NCBI RefSeq assembly: GCF_003628305.1 | Contig: NZ_RBZM01000005.1 | Span: 620,001-684,000, forward strand | From: Cohnella endophytica | GTDB lineage: Bacteria; Bacillota; Bacilli; Paenibacillales; Paenibacillaceae | Reading direction: 5' to 3' | DNA: 64,000 bases | Part shown: piece after piece, positions 45,288 through 54,521 of the stretch | Numbering within the stretch: the first letter of the stretch is position 1 | How the letters are laid out: each line of letters starts with the position of its first letter | The notes under the pieces: generated by a model | Seen by the model: only the letters and a program-made list of their open reading frames with translations | What the model was told of the DNA's origin: nothing | The model's database searches: none | Position numbers and translations under genes: made by a program

Positions 45288-46356
45288 GTTTCTTAAAATC
45301 ATCACGAAAGAATCCGCGATCGTCCCGTTTATCGCGATCGTGCTGGGGTTGATCGTCGGAGCGATCATCATGCTGATCGGCGGTTACGATCCGATTCTTG
45401 CTTATCGCTCGTTGCTGAACAAGGTGTTCGGCAATCCCTACGATTTCGGCGAAACGCTGACGGCGATTACGCCTCTCGTATTCACGGGACTTTCGGTCGC
45501 ATTCGCTTTCCGTACCGGATTGTTCAACATCGGAGCCGAGGGCCAATATATCATGGGTATGACCGGCGCGACATTCGTCGGCGTCAACCTCCATATGCCA
45601 TGGTACCTCCACGCTCCGTTCGCGATCATCGTAGGTACGCTGATCGGCGGAATCTGGGGTATGATCGCAGGCTACCTGAAGGCGGCTAGAGGCGTCAACG
45701 AGGTCATTACCACGATCATGTTGAACTGGATCGCGCTTCATTTGGCGAACTATACGGTAAACCATTTCTTGCTCGAACCGGGCAAAGGCCGATCCTACAT
45801 GATCGATCCTTCCGCTCAAGTCACGATCGGATGGTTATCGCGTCTGCTTGACGACGCGCGCGTTCACTGGGGTATGTTCTTCGCGTTGCTGTGCGTCGTA
45901 TTCTTCTATGTCTATCTCTTTAGAACGAAGCAAGGATACGAGCTTCGCGTAGTCGGGAGCAATTCCGATGCCGCGCAATACGCGGGCATTAACGTGAACA
46001 AAAGCATTGTTAAGGCAATGTTCATTTCCGGAGCTTTCGCGGGTATGGCCGGCGTATTCCAAGTGCTTGGGGTATTCATGAACCAAGCGATAGCCGCAAG
46101 TCCGACCGGACACGGCTTCGACGGAATCGCGGTCGCCTTGCTTGGCGGCAACAATCCGGTTGGCGTTCTATTCGGGGCGGTTCTGTTCGGTACGCTATCG
46201 TACGGTGCGGCCGGAATGAGCTTCGGAGCTGACGTTCCTCCGGAGATTATACGAATCGTTATCGGTTCCGTTATCTTCTTCGTTGCAGCGCCGGGAATTA
46301 TCCGTTGGCTAATGAAACGGTTGTCCGCCAAGAAGCGCAAAGGAGAGGTGGTCTAG
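45280..46356 (+). CDS. Nucleoside ABC importer permease (NupP type)
   Basis: 358-residue inner-membrane permease of the BPD_transp_2 family with about nine to ten membrane segments. The EAA-like conserved region NIGAEGQYIMGMTGAT (about 86) and the block GLRVVGSN-type YELRVVGSNSDAAQYAGINV (in pieces, about 220) are family features. The start is TTG after CAGGGAGG, inside the end of the ATPase gene, so translation is coupled. Its partner is the next gene. Confidence 0.9.
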   Translation: MNKFLKIITKESAIVPFIAIVLGLIVGAIIMLIGGYDPILAYRSLLNKVFGNPYDFGETLTAITPLVFTGLSVAFAFRTGLFNIGAEGQYIMGMTGATFVGVNLHMPWYLHAPFAIIVGTLIGGIWGMIAGYLKAARGVNEVITTIMLNWIALHLANYTVNHFLLEPGKGRSYMIDPSAQVTIGWLSRLLDDARVHWGMFFALLCVVFFYVYLFRTKQGYELRVVGSNSDAAQYAGINVNKSIVKAMFISGAFAGMAGVFQVLGVFMNQAIAASPTGHGFDGIAVALLGGNNPVGVLFGAVLFGTLSYGAAGMSFGADVPPEIIRIVIGSVIFFVAAPGIIRWLMKRLSAKKRKGEVV

Positions 46357-47316
46357 ATGGATATCGCAACGCTCGGGCATATGCTCAATACCGCATTCGT
46401 ATTCTCTACCGCGCTTATCCTGGCAGCCCTCGGCGGCATTATATCCGAACGCTCAGGCGTCGTGAATATCGGCCTCGAAGGCTTGATGACGGCGGGAGCA
46501 TTCGCGGCCGCGGTATCCGCGTACCGGGCTCAAGAAGCAGGATACGGCTCAGCGTCCCCATGGATCGGATTGCTGGCCGGCGCATTGTTCGGAGTCTTGT
46601 TCGCTCTGATTCACGCCGTGGCGACGATCACCTTTAGGGCGGATCAAGTCGTAAGCGGTATCGTCATCAACTTTATCGCGGGAGGTACCACGCTATATCT
46701 CGTGAAGCTGTTGTTCGATGGCGCGGGCGAAACTCCTCTCGTCGATCAGACGTTCCACAAGTGGAAAATTCCCGGCTTATCCGATATCCCGATAATCGGC
46801 GATGGGATTTTCAATTCCTATCCGACGACTTATCTGGCTCTGATTCTGGTCGGCGTTATCTTCTACATGCTCTACAAGACGTCGTTCGGCTTGCGCTTGC
46901 GCGCGGTCGGCGAACATCCTAGCGCGGCTGACACGGTCGGCATTAAAGTGCTAAGGATGCGCTATACGGCAGTATTGATGAGCGGCGTGCTCGCCGGAAT
47001 CGGCGGAGCTACGATCGCCTTGACCACTACCGGGACGTTCTCGCATAACACGATATCCGGGCAAGGCTTCATCGCTCTCGCCGCGGTTATTTTCGGAAAA
47101 TGGAATCCGTTGGGCGCATTGGGAGCCGCCGTATTCTTCGGCTTCGCCCAATCGATCAACAACGTGCTTCAACTGTTCGACTTCTCGTCTCATATTCCGG
47201 CAGAGTTCATCTACATGTTGCCATACGTACTGACGATCCTCGTGCTCGTCGGAGCGGTTGGCCGCTCGAAAGCTCCGGGGGCATTAGGCGAGCCGTACTT
47301 CCCAGGAAAGCGATAG
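46357..47316 (+). CDS. Nucleoside ABC importer permease (NupQ type)
   Basis: 319-residue partner permease with about eight to nine membrane segments. NIGLEGLMTAGAFAAA (about 37) and the loop RLRAVGEHPSAADTVGIKV (about 177) match the second permease of BMP-type transporters. It starts immediately after the stop of the first permease gene. It ends 11 bases before the terminator. Confidence 0.9.
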   Translation: MDIATLGHMLNTAFVFSTALILAALGGIISERSGVVNIGLEGLMTAGAFAAAVSAYRAQEAGYGSASPWIGLLAGALFGVLFALIHAVATITFRADQVVSGIVINFIAGGTTLYLVKLLFDGAGETPLVDQTFHKWKIPGLSDIPIIGDGIFNSYPTTYLALILVGVIFYMLYKTSFGLRLRAVGEHPSAADTVGIKVLRMRYTAVLMSGVLAGIGGATIALTTTGTFSHNTISGQGFIALAAVIFGKWNPLGALGAAVFFGFAQSINNVLQLFDFSSHIPAEFIYMLPYVLTILVLVGAVGRSKAPGALGEPYFPGKR

Positions 47317-47326
47317 CTTCTCCGAA

Positions 47327-47367
47327 AACAAAAAGCACTTGGGCAATCCGCCCAAGTGCTTTTTGTT
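47327..47367. terminator. Bidirectional terminator
   Basis: A perfect 18-bp stem, AACAAAAAGCACTTGGGC with its complement, and a 5-base loop serve both the transporter operon and the converging DUF4015 gene. Confidence 0.92.
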
Positions 47368-47389
47368 AATCGTATGATGGCATTAACCC

Positions 47390-48577
47390 TTAGAACTTCG
47401 CGCCTTCCGAATATCTGTTCCCTGCGTTCCATAAGAGATATTCTTGAACCCCGCTGTCGTGCAAAGCTTTAATTTGAGCATCGACCTCGGCCGCGCCGTA
47501 AGTCATATAATGTCCTTTGCCGAGCCATTTGGCCGTGAAGTCCTGAATCCAAGGTCGAATAATCGGTTTGCTATCGCCTAGCGGATCGAGTTTCTTGTGG
47601 GTATCGTCCATGGCTCCCTTGATCGTAGCGTAAGGAGAGAGATCGGGTTCCTTCTGCTTAAACCAACCCGTGCTGTAGTGGCTAGGGTAGATCATCGGGC
47701 TGATTACGTTAACGGCGTTCGATATTTTGACGAAGTCTTGGCCGATGCCTTCCGCGGCGGGCACGGACGCGGCGTAACCGAAGATATCCACGGAAATCCT
47801 CACTCCGAGCGGTGCGAGTTCCTTCTTCGCGTATTCCACGAATCCGGCGACGATGTCGACGCGACTAAGTTCGCTTTTCGTGAATGTCAGGCCATCCGCC
47901 TTTTTCTCGAAGCCTTCCGGGAACCGGACGTAATCGAACTGGATTTCTTTGAAGCCGAGTTTGGCCGCTTCCTTGGCGATGGCGACGTTATATTCCCATA
48001 CTTCCTTGCGATAGGGATTAACGAATTTGTCTTGGTTTTTATTTTGCCAAAGCGTGCCGTCTTTTTGAACGTAAGATAATTCCGGATGTTTCTTCGCGAG
48101 CACGCTATCTTTGAAAACGACAACGCGCGCGATCGGATAAATTTTGTGCTCCTCGAGTGTCGTCATCAGCTTATGAATATCCTTGATGTACGGCTGAGGG
48201 CTACCTAGTTTTTGCAATTCCGGATTGTCCGTCTTGTATGTAATGTTGCCGAGATCGTCCTTAATGTCTATTACCATCGTGTTTAATTCGGTGCGATCGA
48301 GCAAGTCGAGGAGCGAAGCCATCTTCTCGCCGCCCGCGCTGTAAGCCGTTACGTAAATTCCTTTCACGACCGGGGCATTCGGTTGGGGATCGCCTTGTAC
48401 CGAAGATCCGTCGCCGGAATTCGAATCCGCAGGATCCGAGACATTCGTAGGCTGTTGTTGGAGCTGTTGGGCTTTTGTTGTAACCGTTTTCCATAATCCA
48501 CTAATTCCTTTGTCGTGGGGCTGCGAACCGCCTATCGTCGTATTGAGCAGCAATAATAAAGCCATTAAAATATTCAT
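47390..48577 (-). CDS. Secreted putative glycoside hydrolase (DUF4015)
   Basis: 395-residue exported protein: short hydrophobic N-terminus (MNILMALLLLLNTTIGG), a Gln/Ser/Asp-rich linker (about 35-70), then a TIM-barrel-like domain. GIYVTAYSAGG (about 73), NTMVIDIKDDLGNITY (about 98), IQFDYVRFPEGF (about 216), SVDIFGYAA (about 270) and VISPMIYPSHYS (about 298) are the blocks of the DUF4015/GH13-like putative glycoside hydrolases. The acidic residues in DYVRFPE are candidate catalytic groups. The substrate is unknown; a wall or exopolysaccharide glycan is likely. Confidence 0.8.
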   Translation of the reverse strand: MNILMALLLLLNTTIGGSQPHDKGISGLWKTVTTKAQQLQQQPTNVSDPADSNSGDGSSVQGDPQPNAPVVKGIYVTAYSAGGEKMASLLDLLDRTELNTMVIDIKDDLGNITYKTDNPELQKLGSPQPYIKDIHKLMTTLEEHKIYPIARVVVFKDSVLAKKHPELSYVQKDGTLWQNKNQDKFVNPYRKEVWEYNVAIAKEAAKLGFKEIQFDYVRFPEGFEKKADGLTFTKSELSRVDIVAGFVEYAKKELAPLGVRISVDIFGYAASVPAAEGIGQDFVKISNAVNVISPMIYPSHYSTGWFKQKEPDLSPYATIKGAMDDTHKKLDPLGDSKPIIRPWIQDFTAKWLGKGHYMTYGAAEVDAQIKALHDSGVQEYLLWNAGNRYSEGAKF

Positions 48578-48699
48578 ATTTTCTCTCTCCCATCAGCTCT
48601 GTAACAAGATTATAAACGAGTTAGGGGGGAGTAGACACAGGTATTTTGTAGTATTTTGCGGAATTTGGTCATATTTACCCTGATAAATATTCGATCGGT

Positions 48700-49527
48700 T
48701 TAACGTTTGCGAAATTCCCCGATGACGTCGATCGTCTGTACGACGTTTACGAACGCTTTGGAGTCGATTTGCGTTACGAGCTTGCGCAATTCCGCAAGCT
48801 CGTAACGGGTCGTAACCGTCATCAACATATCGCGTTCCTCGCTCGTAAAGGCGCCGCGCGTTTTAATGATCGTAACGCCTCGCGGGATTTTCAACAGCCT
48901 CGATGCAAGTTCTTGGGTATGGGTGGTGACGATAAAGGCGGTAATTTTATGATGCGGGGTGTGGACGGCATCAATTATTTTTCCCGTTAAATAGATCGAC
49001 AGCATAGAATAAAGAGCGGCGTTCCAATCGTCCTTCAAGAAACCTAGCGCCGCGACGACGATCGTATTAAGGAGCACGATAAGGATTCCGATAGGCAAGT
49101 TCCTTGAACGTGATATAATGGAGGCGATGATGTCAAAGCCGCCTGTCGATCCTCCAAATCGCAGCGCTGCCGTTGAACCTAATCCGACGAGCACTCCGCC
49201 GAATACGGAAGCGAGCAGACGGTCGTCTGTCAGCTCGAACTGGGGAATGATCTGCATGGATAACGCCGTAGATACAACGGTGACCACGCTCAGTAATATA
49301 AATCGTTTCCCAAGTACCCGATATCCCCAGAACAAAATCGGGACATTCAGGGCAAAATACAACCAGCCGATATTCCATCCGCTTAAATAGCCGATGACCA
49401 TGGCTACGCCGGAAACGCCGCTGCTGAGCAGTTTTTCCGGAATGAGCAGGAGCTGGAAGCCGCAACCGACCGCGACGGCGCTAAGAATCATCAAAAATAC
49501 GGGGCCGATTATGGCAAACCTTTTCAT
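48700..49527 (-). CDS. YitT-family membrane protein
   Basis: 275-residue protein with five membrane segments (YitT_membrane) followed by a C-terminal DUF2179 domain (about 190-270; FIVTTHTQELASRLL, RGVTIIKTRGAFTSEE). The block SSGVSGVAMVIGYLSG (about 35) and GLGSTAALRFGGSTGGFDIIA (in pieces, about 117) are typical. The function of the family is unknown. It is divergent from cshA, with about 190 bases between. Confidence 0.88.
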   Translation of the reverse strand: MKRFAIIGPVFLMILSAVAVGCGFQLLLIPEKLLSSGVSGVAMVIGYLSGWNIGWLYFALNVPILFWGYRVLGKRFILLSVVTVVSTALSMQIIPQFELTDDRLLASVFGGVLVGLGSTAALRFGGSTGGFDIIASIISRSRNLPIGILIVLLNTIVVAALGFLKDDWNAALYSMLSIYLTGKIIDAVHTPHHKITAFIVTTHTQELASRLLKIPRGVTIIKTRGAFTSEERDMLMTVTTRYELAELRKLVTQIDSKAFVNVVQTIDVIGEFRKR

Positions 49528-49641
49528 GTTAGCACTCCTTGCGATAGGGATGGGACGATTCCTTTTTTAGGTTCCCCTAGGAAAAGCCGATCATTCAACG
49601 ACTGGTACTCTTTTCCTTAGACTGGAGTTTACAAGAGGGTA

Positions 49642-49652
49642 TGTGCTATAAT
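49642..49652 (+). promoter_or_regulatory. Extended -10 promoter of the cshA gene
   Basis: TGCTATAAT, an extended -10 (TGn immediately before TATAAT), lies 64 bases before the start codon; no -35 at 17 bases is evident. Confidence 0.55.
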
Positions 49653-49715
49653 GAACTGATCATTTTTTTGGAAGCCGTAAGTTGAAGGCCCAACACAGAA
49701 GGAGATTGAAAAAGT

Positions 49716-51341
49716 TTGAGCACATTTGCAGAGTTTGGTTTGGAGTCCGACGTTCTTCAAGCCATATCGGAGATGGGATTTGAAGAAGCGACCCCAATCC
49801 AAGCGAAAGCCATTCCCGTTGCCATTGCCGGCAAGGATATGATCGGGCAGGCCCAGACAGGTACAGGTAAAACAGCTGCTTTCGGTATTCCGCTTATTAG
49901 CAAAATCGCAGCATCGGAAGACCGCATTGTTGCCCTGATCATGGCCCCGACTCGCGAATTGGCGATTCAGGTATCGGAAGAAATCGAGAAGCTTGGACGT
50001 TTCAAGGGACTTCGTTCCTTGGCTATATATGGCGGTCAAGACATCTCACGTCAGATCCGCTCCTTGAAGCGGAAGCCGCAAATCATTATCGGTACGCCAG
50101 GTCGTTTGCTAGACCACATTAACCGCAAGACGATTCGCCTCGACGACGTACGCAGCGTCGTATTGGACGAAGCGGACGAAATGCTCGACATGGGCTTCAT
50201 GGAAGATATTCAATCCATCCTGAAGCTCGTGCCGGACGAACGCCAGACTTTGCTGTTCTCGGCTACGATGCCTGCGAACATCCAAAGATTGGCTCAACAA
50301 TTCCTACGCGATCCGGAGCACGTCAAAGTCGAATCGAAGCTGCTTAGCGCGCCCTCGATTCAGCAATTCTACGTTGAAATTCAAGAACGCATGAAATTCG
50401 ACGGCTTGTGCCGACTGCTTGACATGGAACCGCCCGAACTGGCAATCATCTTCGGTCGTACGAAACGCCGCGTAGCCGAGTTGTCCGAAGCGTTGATGAA
50501 ACGCGGATATGCTTGCGACGGATTGCATGGCGATCTTTCCCAGAATCAACGGGATTCCGTTATGCGGAAGTTCCGCGACGGCAGCATCGATATTCTGGTT
50601 GCAACGGACGTTGCCGCTCGCGGTCTAGACGTTTCCGGCGTAACTCACGTAATCAACTTCGACTTGCCGCAAGATCCGGAAAGCTATGTTCACCGGATCG
50701 GTCGTACGGGTCGCGCGGGCAAAGAAGGAACTTCCTGGTCCTTCGTTACGCATCGCGAGACGGATCATCTGCACTTCATCGAAAAAGTAACGCGTCACCG
50801 GATTTCCAAAAAAGTCCTTCCGACGTTGTCCGAGGCGATGGAAGGCAAACAGAAGATTCTTGCCGAGCGCATTATGGATACCGTTCGTTCCGTAGAAGAA
50901 GTCAACCCGTTCAAATGGGTGGCCATGCAGCTTCTTGAGCAATACGATTCGGTCGAATTGCTTGCGGCGGCAATGAAGTTAATGACGGGCGACAAAAAAG
51001 ACGTGAACATCGAACTGACACCGGAGGATCCGATCCGTTCGAAGAAGCGCAAGTTCGAAGGCAATCGCAGCGGCTCCGGCGGATACGGCAGCGGCGGACA
51101 ACGTCGTTACGGCAGTAGCGGCGGCACAGGCGGCTCTGGCGGTTCGTACCGTCAAGGCGGCGGTCAAGGTCGCAGCGGTTCCAGCTACGGCAGCGGCGGC
51201 GGTCAACGCAAGCCATACGGCGGTAGCGGCGGAAGCCGTCCGAGCGGAGAAGGATATCGCGATTCGAATCGCGGACGTCCGGAACGTCGCGACGATTATC
51301 GCGGAACCCGTTCGCAAAGCGAAGATTTCGTCAAAATCTAA
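49716..51341 (+). CDS. cshA: DEAD-box RNA helicase, CshA type
   Basis: ATP-dependent RNA helicase of RNA turnover, ribosome assembly and cold adaptation. The 541-residue product has all core motifs: Q motif ([14 protein letters not shown], about 22), AQTGTGKT (about 46), PTRELAIQ (about 78), DEADEM (about 153), SAT (about 188), [11 protein letters not shown] (about 296) and [10 protein letters not shown] (about 328). Residues about 445-515 are a Gly/Ser/Arg-rich tail typical of RNA-binding extensions of CshA; there is no DbpA-type domain. The start is TTG after AGAAGGAGATTG. A 60-base untranslated leader is present. Confidence 0.92.
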   Translation: MSTFAEFGLESDVLQAISEMGFEEATPIQAKAIPVAIAGKDMIGQAQTGTGKTAAFGIPLISKIAASEDRIVALIMAPTRELAIQVSEEIEKLGRFKGLRSLAIYGGQDISRQIRSLKRKPQIIIGTPGRLLDHINRKTIRLDDVRSVVLDEADEMLDMGFMEDIQSILKLVPDERQTLLFSATMPANIQRLAQQFLRDPEHVKVESKLLSAPSIQQFYVEIQERMKFDGLCRLLDMEPPELAIIFGRTKRRVAELSEALMKRGYACDGLHGDLSQNQRDSVMRKFRDGSIDILVATDVAARGLDVSGVTHVINFDLPQDPESYVHRIGRTGRAGKEGTSWSFVTHRETDHLHFIEKVTRHRISKKVLPTLSEAMEGKQKILAERIMDTVRSVEEVNPFKWVAMQLLEQYDSVELLAAAMKLMTGDKKDVNIELTPEDPIRSKKRKFEGNRSGSGGYGSGGQRRYGSSGGTGGSGGSYRQGGGQGRSGSSYGSGGGQRKPYGGSGGSRPSGEGYRDSNRGRPERRDDYRGTRSQSEDFVKI

Positions 51342-51395
51342 GCACTCAATTTTCACCAGTAGCTAACTGACGATTGTCATCAGGGAGGAATCCCC

Positions 51396-52148
51396 ATGGA
51401 AATGCGGGGCATGATGGGCGGCTTTTATAGGTTGTCCGAGTGGGTCATGAGGTTGTCGGTTACGAATGTGTTGTGGCTCGTCACTTCCGTTCCGTTTTGG
51501 TTAATGCTCATCCTGTTCTTCCAGGTTGAAGACGCGGATCAATTAAAAGCAAACATTATCATGCTTGCGATCGTAGCTCCTTTCACACTGTTTCCGGCGA
51601 CCTCGGCGATGTTCTCGGTCGCCCGGAAATGGGTTCTGGGCGATACGGATGTTCCGCTCTTCAAAACCTTCTTCCGCAATTACAAGCAAAACTATGTACA
51701 GGCCATGGTTGGCGGCCTGTTCTATGCTTTGCTGTTCGCGGTTCTGATTATCGATTTCCAAGTTTACTTGAACCAGATGAGCGGATTTCAGTTGATCGCT
51801 TACTTGTTCATCGCTCTCATGATCTTATTGCTAATATCTTTACTGCATTTCTTCTCGCTGTTGTCCCATTTTCATATGAAAACGGTTCAATTGCTCAAGA
51901 ACGCGCTAATCCTGACGATCGGGCGACCGGTCAGATCGATTATTATGGCGCTCGGTGCCGCTGCCGTGCTGTACCTCAGTACGCGGATCACATTCTTGAT
52001 CCCTTTCTTCTTCGGAAGCATTATCGCGATCTATACCTTCTACAACTTTAATCTAGTGATTCAAAAAATGATGCTAATGAAGGAAGCGGCCGAAACGGAG
52101 AACGATTCCGAGTCGGATTCGGAAGAAGAGAAGCAAACCCAGAGCTAA
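51396..52148 (+). CDS. DUF624 (YesL-like) membrane protein
   Basis: 250-residue protein with five to six membrane segments (TNVLWLVTSVPFWLMLILFF at 22-41, in pieces) and a strongly acidic C-terminal tail (about 230-250, Asp/Glu/Ser). WVLGDTDVPLFKTFFRNYKQNY (about 77, in pieces) is the DUF624 block. YesL-like proteins often accompany carbohydrate systems; here the neighbour is cshA. The ATG follows CAGGGAGGAATCCCC. Function unknown. Confidence 0.8.
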   Translation: MEMRGMMGGFYRLSEWVMRLSVTNVLWLVTSVPFWLMLILFFQVEDADQLKANIIMLAIVAPFTLFPATSAMFSVARKWVLGDTDVPLFKTFFRNYKQNYVQAMVGGLFYALLFAVLIIDFQVYLNQMSGFQLIAYLFIALMILLLISLLHFFSLLSHFHMKTVQLLKNALILTIGRPVRSIIMALGAAAVLYLSTRITFLIPFFFGSIIAIYTFYNFNLVIQKMMLMKEAAETENDSESDSEEEKQTQS

Positions 52149-52152
52149 CCAT

Positions 52153-52181
52153 TTTACTTTTCTTACTCACGTGCTTATAAT
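52153..52181 (+). promoter_or_regulatory. Promoter of the 6S RNA
   Basis: TTTACT and TATAAT with 17-base spacing; the expected start is about 52188. Confidence 0.75.
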
Positions 52182-52187
52182 GAGAAT

Positions 52188-52368
52188 ACTCCTGCCTTGT
52201 GCGTTACGACGCTTAAATGTTTTGAACCAATGTTTGTTTCCAGGGAGCTCTAGATTGCCCGGTAGCTGACAGGCCCTCGAAAAGGGAAGTCAAAAGCCGC
52301 GCTGCGGGCACCCACCTGCCAAAGCAGGTTCAGAAACATGCACGTCGGACGGCATAGGCGGGTTTTCT
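52188..52368 (+). ncRNA. ssrS: Probable 6S RNA
   Basis: 6S RNA mimics an open promoter and binds sigma-A RNA polymerase. The predicted transcript of about 180 bases can fold into a long rod: the ends pair (CCTGCC/GGCGGG, then GTGC/GCAT and CGACG/CGTCG), followed by a TGTTTC/GAAACA helix, a central open region and hairpins CCCTCGAAAAGGG and CCTGC-CAAA-GCAGG. The segments GGGCACCCACCTGC and CGGCATAGGCGGG near the 3' end resemble conserved 6S blocks. The region has no ORF and a good sigma-A promoter. I identify it by these features, not by alignment; SRP RNA, tmRNA and RNase P signatures are absent. Confidence 0.75.
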
Positions 52369-52448
52369 CTATCCTTGGACTTTAATGCCCGGGTTAGGCG
52401 TGATAAGATGGAATGTAGCGCCAAGGGTAACCGGAGGGAGAGAAAGCA

Positions 52449-52829
52449 TTGAAACGATTGCTGATTGGATTAATCCGCAGCCATGAACATACGAGCGACA
52501 AGGCCAAAGATCCAAAGCTTAAGTCTCATTATTATCGGCTTTCGAAGGATCGCGCATGGGACGAAGTTACTTCCATTCTGAAGAAAATGAAGGGCTACAA
52601 AGTTCTTCACGAAGTTCAGACGGTCGGGGAAATCGTAATGGAGAAGAAGTCGATGTCCGGACGTACGATGGACATCACGATTCAAGTCGTGGGTACAAGC
52701 CCAGGGAATAGCGCGGTCGACATTTACTCCGCATCACGTGGTTCGCTTGGGGATTTAGGTTCTAATTATAGAAACATACAGGAAATTTACGGTGTGTTGG
52801 ACAAGAAACTGTCCTCATACAGAACATAA
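52449..52829 (+). CDS. DUF1499-like cytosolic protein
   Basis: 126-residue soluble protein. A conserved pattern DRAWDEVTSILKKMKGYKVLHE (in pieces, about 33-55) followed by a central beta segment (MDITIQVVGTSPGNSAVDIYSASRGSLGDLG, in pieces) and a C-terminal helix fits the DUF1499 family. It starts at TTG after CCGGAGGGAGAG. Function unknown. Confidence 0.65.
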   Translation: MKRLLIGLIRSHEHTSDKAKDPKLKSHYYRLSKDRAWDEVTSILKKMKGYKVLHEVQTVGEIVMEKKSMSGRTMDITIQVVGTSPGNSAVDIYSASRGSLGDLGSNYRNIQEIYGVLDKKLSSYRT

Positions 52830-52850
52830 CGAACTTTTCGTATTGGACAT

Positions 52851-52892
52851 AAAAAAAGGCGAGGAAGGCATTTGCCTTACCTCGCTTTTTTA
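52851..52892. terminator. Bidirectional terminator between the DUF1499 gene and tpx
   Basis: A stem AAAAAAAGGCGAGG-AAGGC with its near-complement, loop ATTT, and A/T runs on both sides. Confidence 0.88.
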
Positions 52893-52921
52893 TGCGGTAG
52901 CTTGCGCGTGAACGGGATAGC

Positions 52922-53434
52922 TTAGATCAAGCTTTTAACCGCTTCGACGGCCGCTTCGTAGTTCGGATGCTCGGTCATTTCGTTCAACACTTCTACGTAT
53001 GTGATCTTGTTGTCGCCGTCAAGAACGAAGATCGCTCTCATGTCCAAATGTAACTCTTTGATGAATACGCCATAAGCTTTGCCGAAGCTGTTATCTTTGT
53101 AATCGGACAAGAGAACGACGCGATCGACTCCCGCGGCACCGCACCAACGAGCTTGCGCAAAAGGCAAATCCGCGCTTACGGTAATAATAACGACATTGTC
53201 GCCTAGCTTGGAAGCTTCTTCGTTGAAGCGGCGAGTTTGCGCGTCACATACGCCAGTGTCGATCGAAGGGACGACGCTGATTAATTTGACTTTACCGGAG
53301 AAATCCTGCAGCGAAGAAGTTTCGAGCAGATTTTTGTTTAAAGTGAAGTCTGGAGCGGTATCTCCGGCCTGCAGTACGGGACCAACGAGCGTGATAGGAT
53401 TGCCTTTTAAAGTAACCGAACGTTCTTGGGACAT
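52922..53434 (-). CDS. tpx: Thiol peroxidase Tpx
   Basis: Atypical 2-Cys peroxiredoxin reducing H2O2 and organic peroxides with thioredoxin. The 170-residue product has the peroxidatic cysteine in [15 protein letters not shown] (Cys 63) and the resolving cysteine in ARWCGAAG (Cys 98), the spacing expected for Tpx. It is a single gene on the minus strand with a GGAGGAATAT site before the ATG, divergent from a LysR regulator. Confidence 0.95.
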   Translation of the reverse strand: MSQERSVTLKGNPITLVGPVLQAGDTAPDFTLNKNLLETSSLQDFSGKVKLISVVPSIDTGVCDAQTRRFNEEASKLGDNVVIITVSADLPFAQARWCGAAGVDRVVLLSDYKDNSFGKAYGVFIKELHLDMRAIFVLDGDNKITYVEVLNEMTEHPNYEAAVEAVKSLI

Positions 53435-53473
53435 GTTTATATTCCTCCTTCATTGATAAGGTTTGCCGTAATT

Positions 53474-53503
53474 ATTATAATCGTTATCGAATACCATTGT
53501 CCA
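53474..53503 (-). promoter_or_regulatory. Predicted tpx promoter with overlapping palindrome
   Basis: On the minus strand TGGACA and TATAAT lie 18 bases apart. The palindrome ATTGTCCAAT (53496-53505) overlaps the -35 and is a possible site for the divergent LysR protein. Confidence 0.55.
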
Positions 53504-53543
53504 ATGTTTGGCACTAGAGGCGGTCTTGGGAGGGGGTTATCGG

Positions 53544-54446
53544 GTGGAACTTAGACAGTTGCAATATTTCGTTCGAGTGGCTCGCCTTCAGCACGTCACG
53601 AAGGCGGCTGAGGAGCTTCACGTGGCCCAGTCCGCCGTCAGCAGGCAAATCCACAGACTTGAGGAAGAGCTCGGGATACGCCTTTTCATGCAGCGTGGGC
53701 GTAATGTTCAATTAACGCCGGTCGGCCAGCTTTTTCTTCGCAGAGCGGAGGCGTTACTTGGCGATCTAGATCGTGCGGTTATGGAAATTCATGAATTTCT
53801 CGATCCGGAGGTCGGCGAGATACGGTTGGGTTTTCCGCATAGTCTAGGGATTCATCTCGTTCCGCAGGTTGTTGCCGCATTTCGCAAGCTGCATCCGAAC
53901 GTCAAATTCCGATTCCGCCAAGGGATGTACCCTTCTTTGATTCGAGACGTCGTCGATGCGGAAGTAGATATCGCGTTTATCTCGCCCTTCCCGGACAAGA
54001 ACGAGCAAGTAACCGGCGAGGTAGTCTTAACTGAGGAGTTATTCGCCATTCTTCCCGATTCGCATCGGTTGGCGAAGAATGATTCCATCCAGCTTAGCGA
54101 ATTGAAGGAAGAGACGTTCGTTCTCTTCGATGCCGGATATTCTTTGCGCCCTATCGTAATGGAGGCCTGCAGACAGGCGGGGTTTACGCCGAATATCGGG
54201 TTCGAAGGCGAGGAGGCGGGGACCATACGCGGGCTTGTAGCCGCGGGAATGGGCGTTAGTCTATTGCCGGAGATGGCGATGTACGAGACAAGTTCGATGA
54301 TGCCGGCAGTCGTAAAGATTCGCGAACCGCACGTGACGCGTACGATCGGACTTATTCGCAGGTCCGGGGAGAAACTGCCTCTTGTCGTGCAGATGTTCCA
54401 TGCGTTCATGATCGATTTCTTTAAGCACCAATACAAATCACTCTGA
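53544..54446 (+). CDS. LysR-family transcriptional regulator, GltC-like
   Basis: 300-residue regulator with an N-terminal winged helix (MELRQLQYFVRVARLQHVTKAAEELHVAQSAVSRQIHRLEEELG, in pieces, residues 1-44) and a C-terminal effector domain. The sequence is close to B. subtilis GltC in blocks such as EFLDPEVGEIRLGFPHSL and GLVAAGMGVSLLPE. GltC activates glutamate synthase genes, which are absent here, so the true target may differ. It lacks the OxyR-type cysteine pair. The GTG start lies after GGGAGGGGG. It is divergent from tpx. Confidence 0.85.
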   Translation: MELRQLQYFVRVARLQHVTKAAEELHVAQSAVSRQIHRLEEELGIRLFMQRGRNVQLTPVGQLFLRRAEALLGDLDRAVMEIHEFLDPEVGEIRLGFPHSLGIHLVPQVVAAFRKLHPNVKFRFRQGMYPSLIRDVVDAEVDIAFISPFPDKNEQVTGEVVLTEELFAILPDSHRLAKNDSIQLSELKEETFVLFDAGYSLRPIVMEACRQAGFTPNIGFEGEEAGTIRGLVAAGMGVSLLPEMAMYETSSMMPAVVKIREPHVTRTIGLIRRSGEKLPLVVQMFHAFMIDFFKHQYKSL

Positions 54447-54471
54447 TATCGTCGATCGATAACGATAAACA

Positions 54472-54500
54472 AACCCCGCCGATCATCGGCGGGGTTGTTC
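54472..54500 (+). terminator. Hairpin terminator between the LysR and protease genes
   Basis: A 10-bp stem AACCCCGCCG with its complement, loop ATCAT; the T tail is weak (GTTCTG). Confidence 0.6.
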
Positions 54501-54521
54501 TGCGTATTTGCGCTTCGCGGA

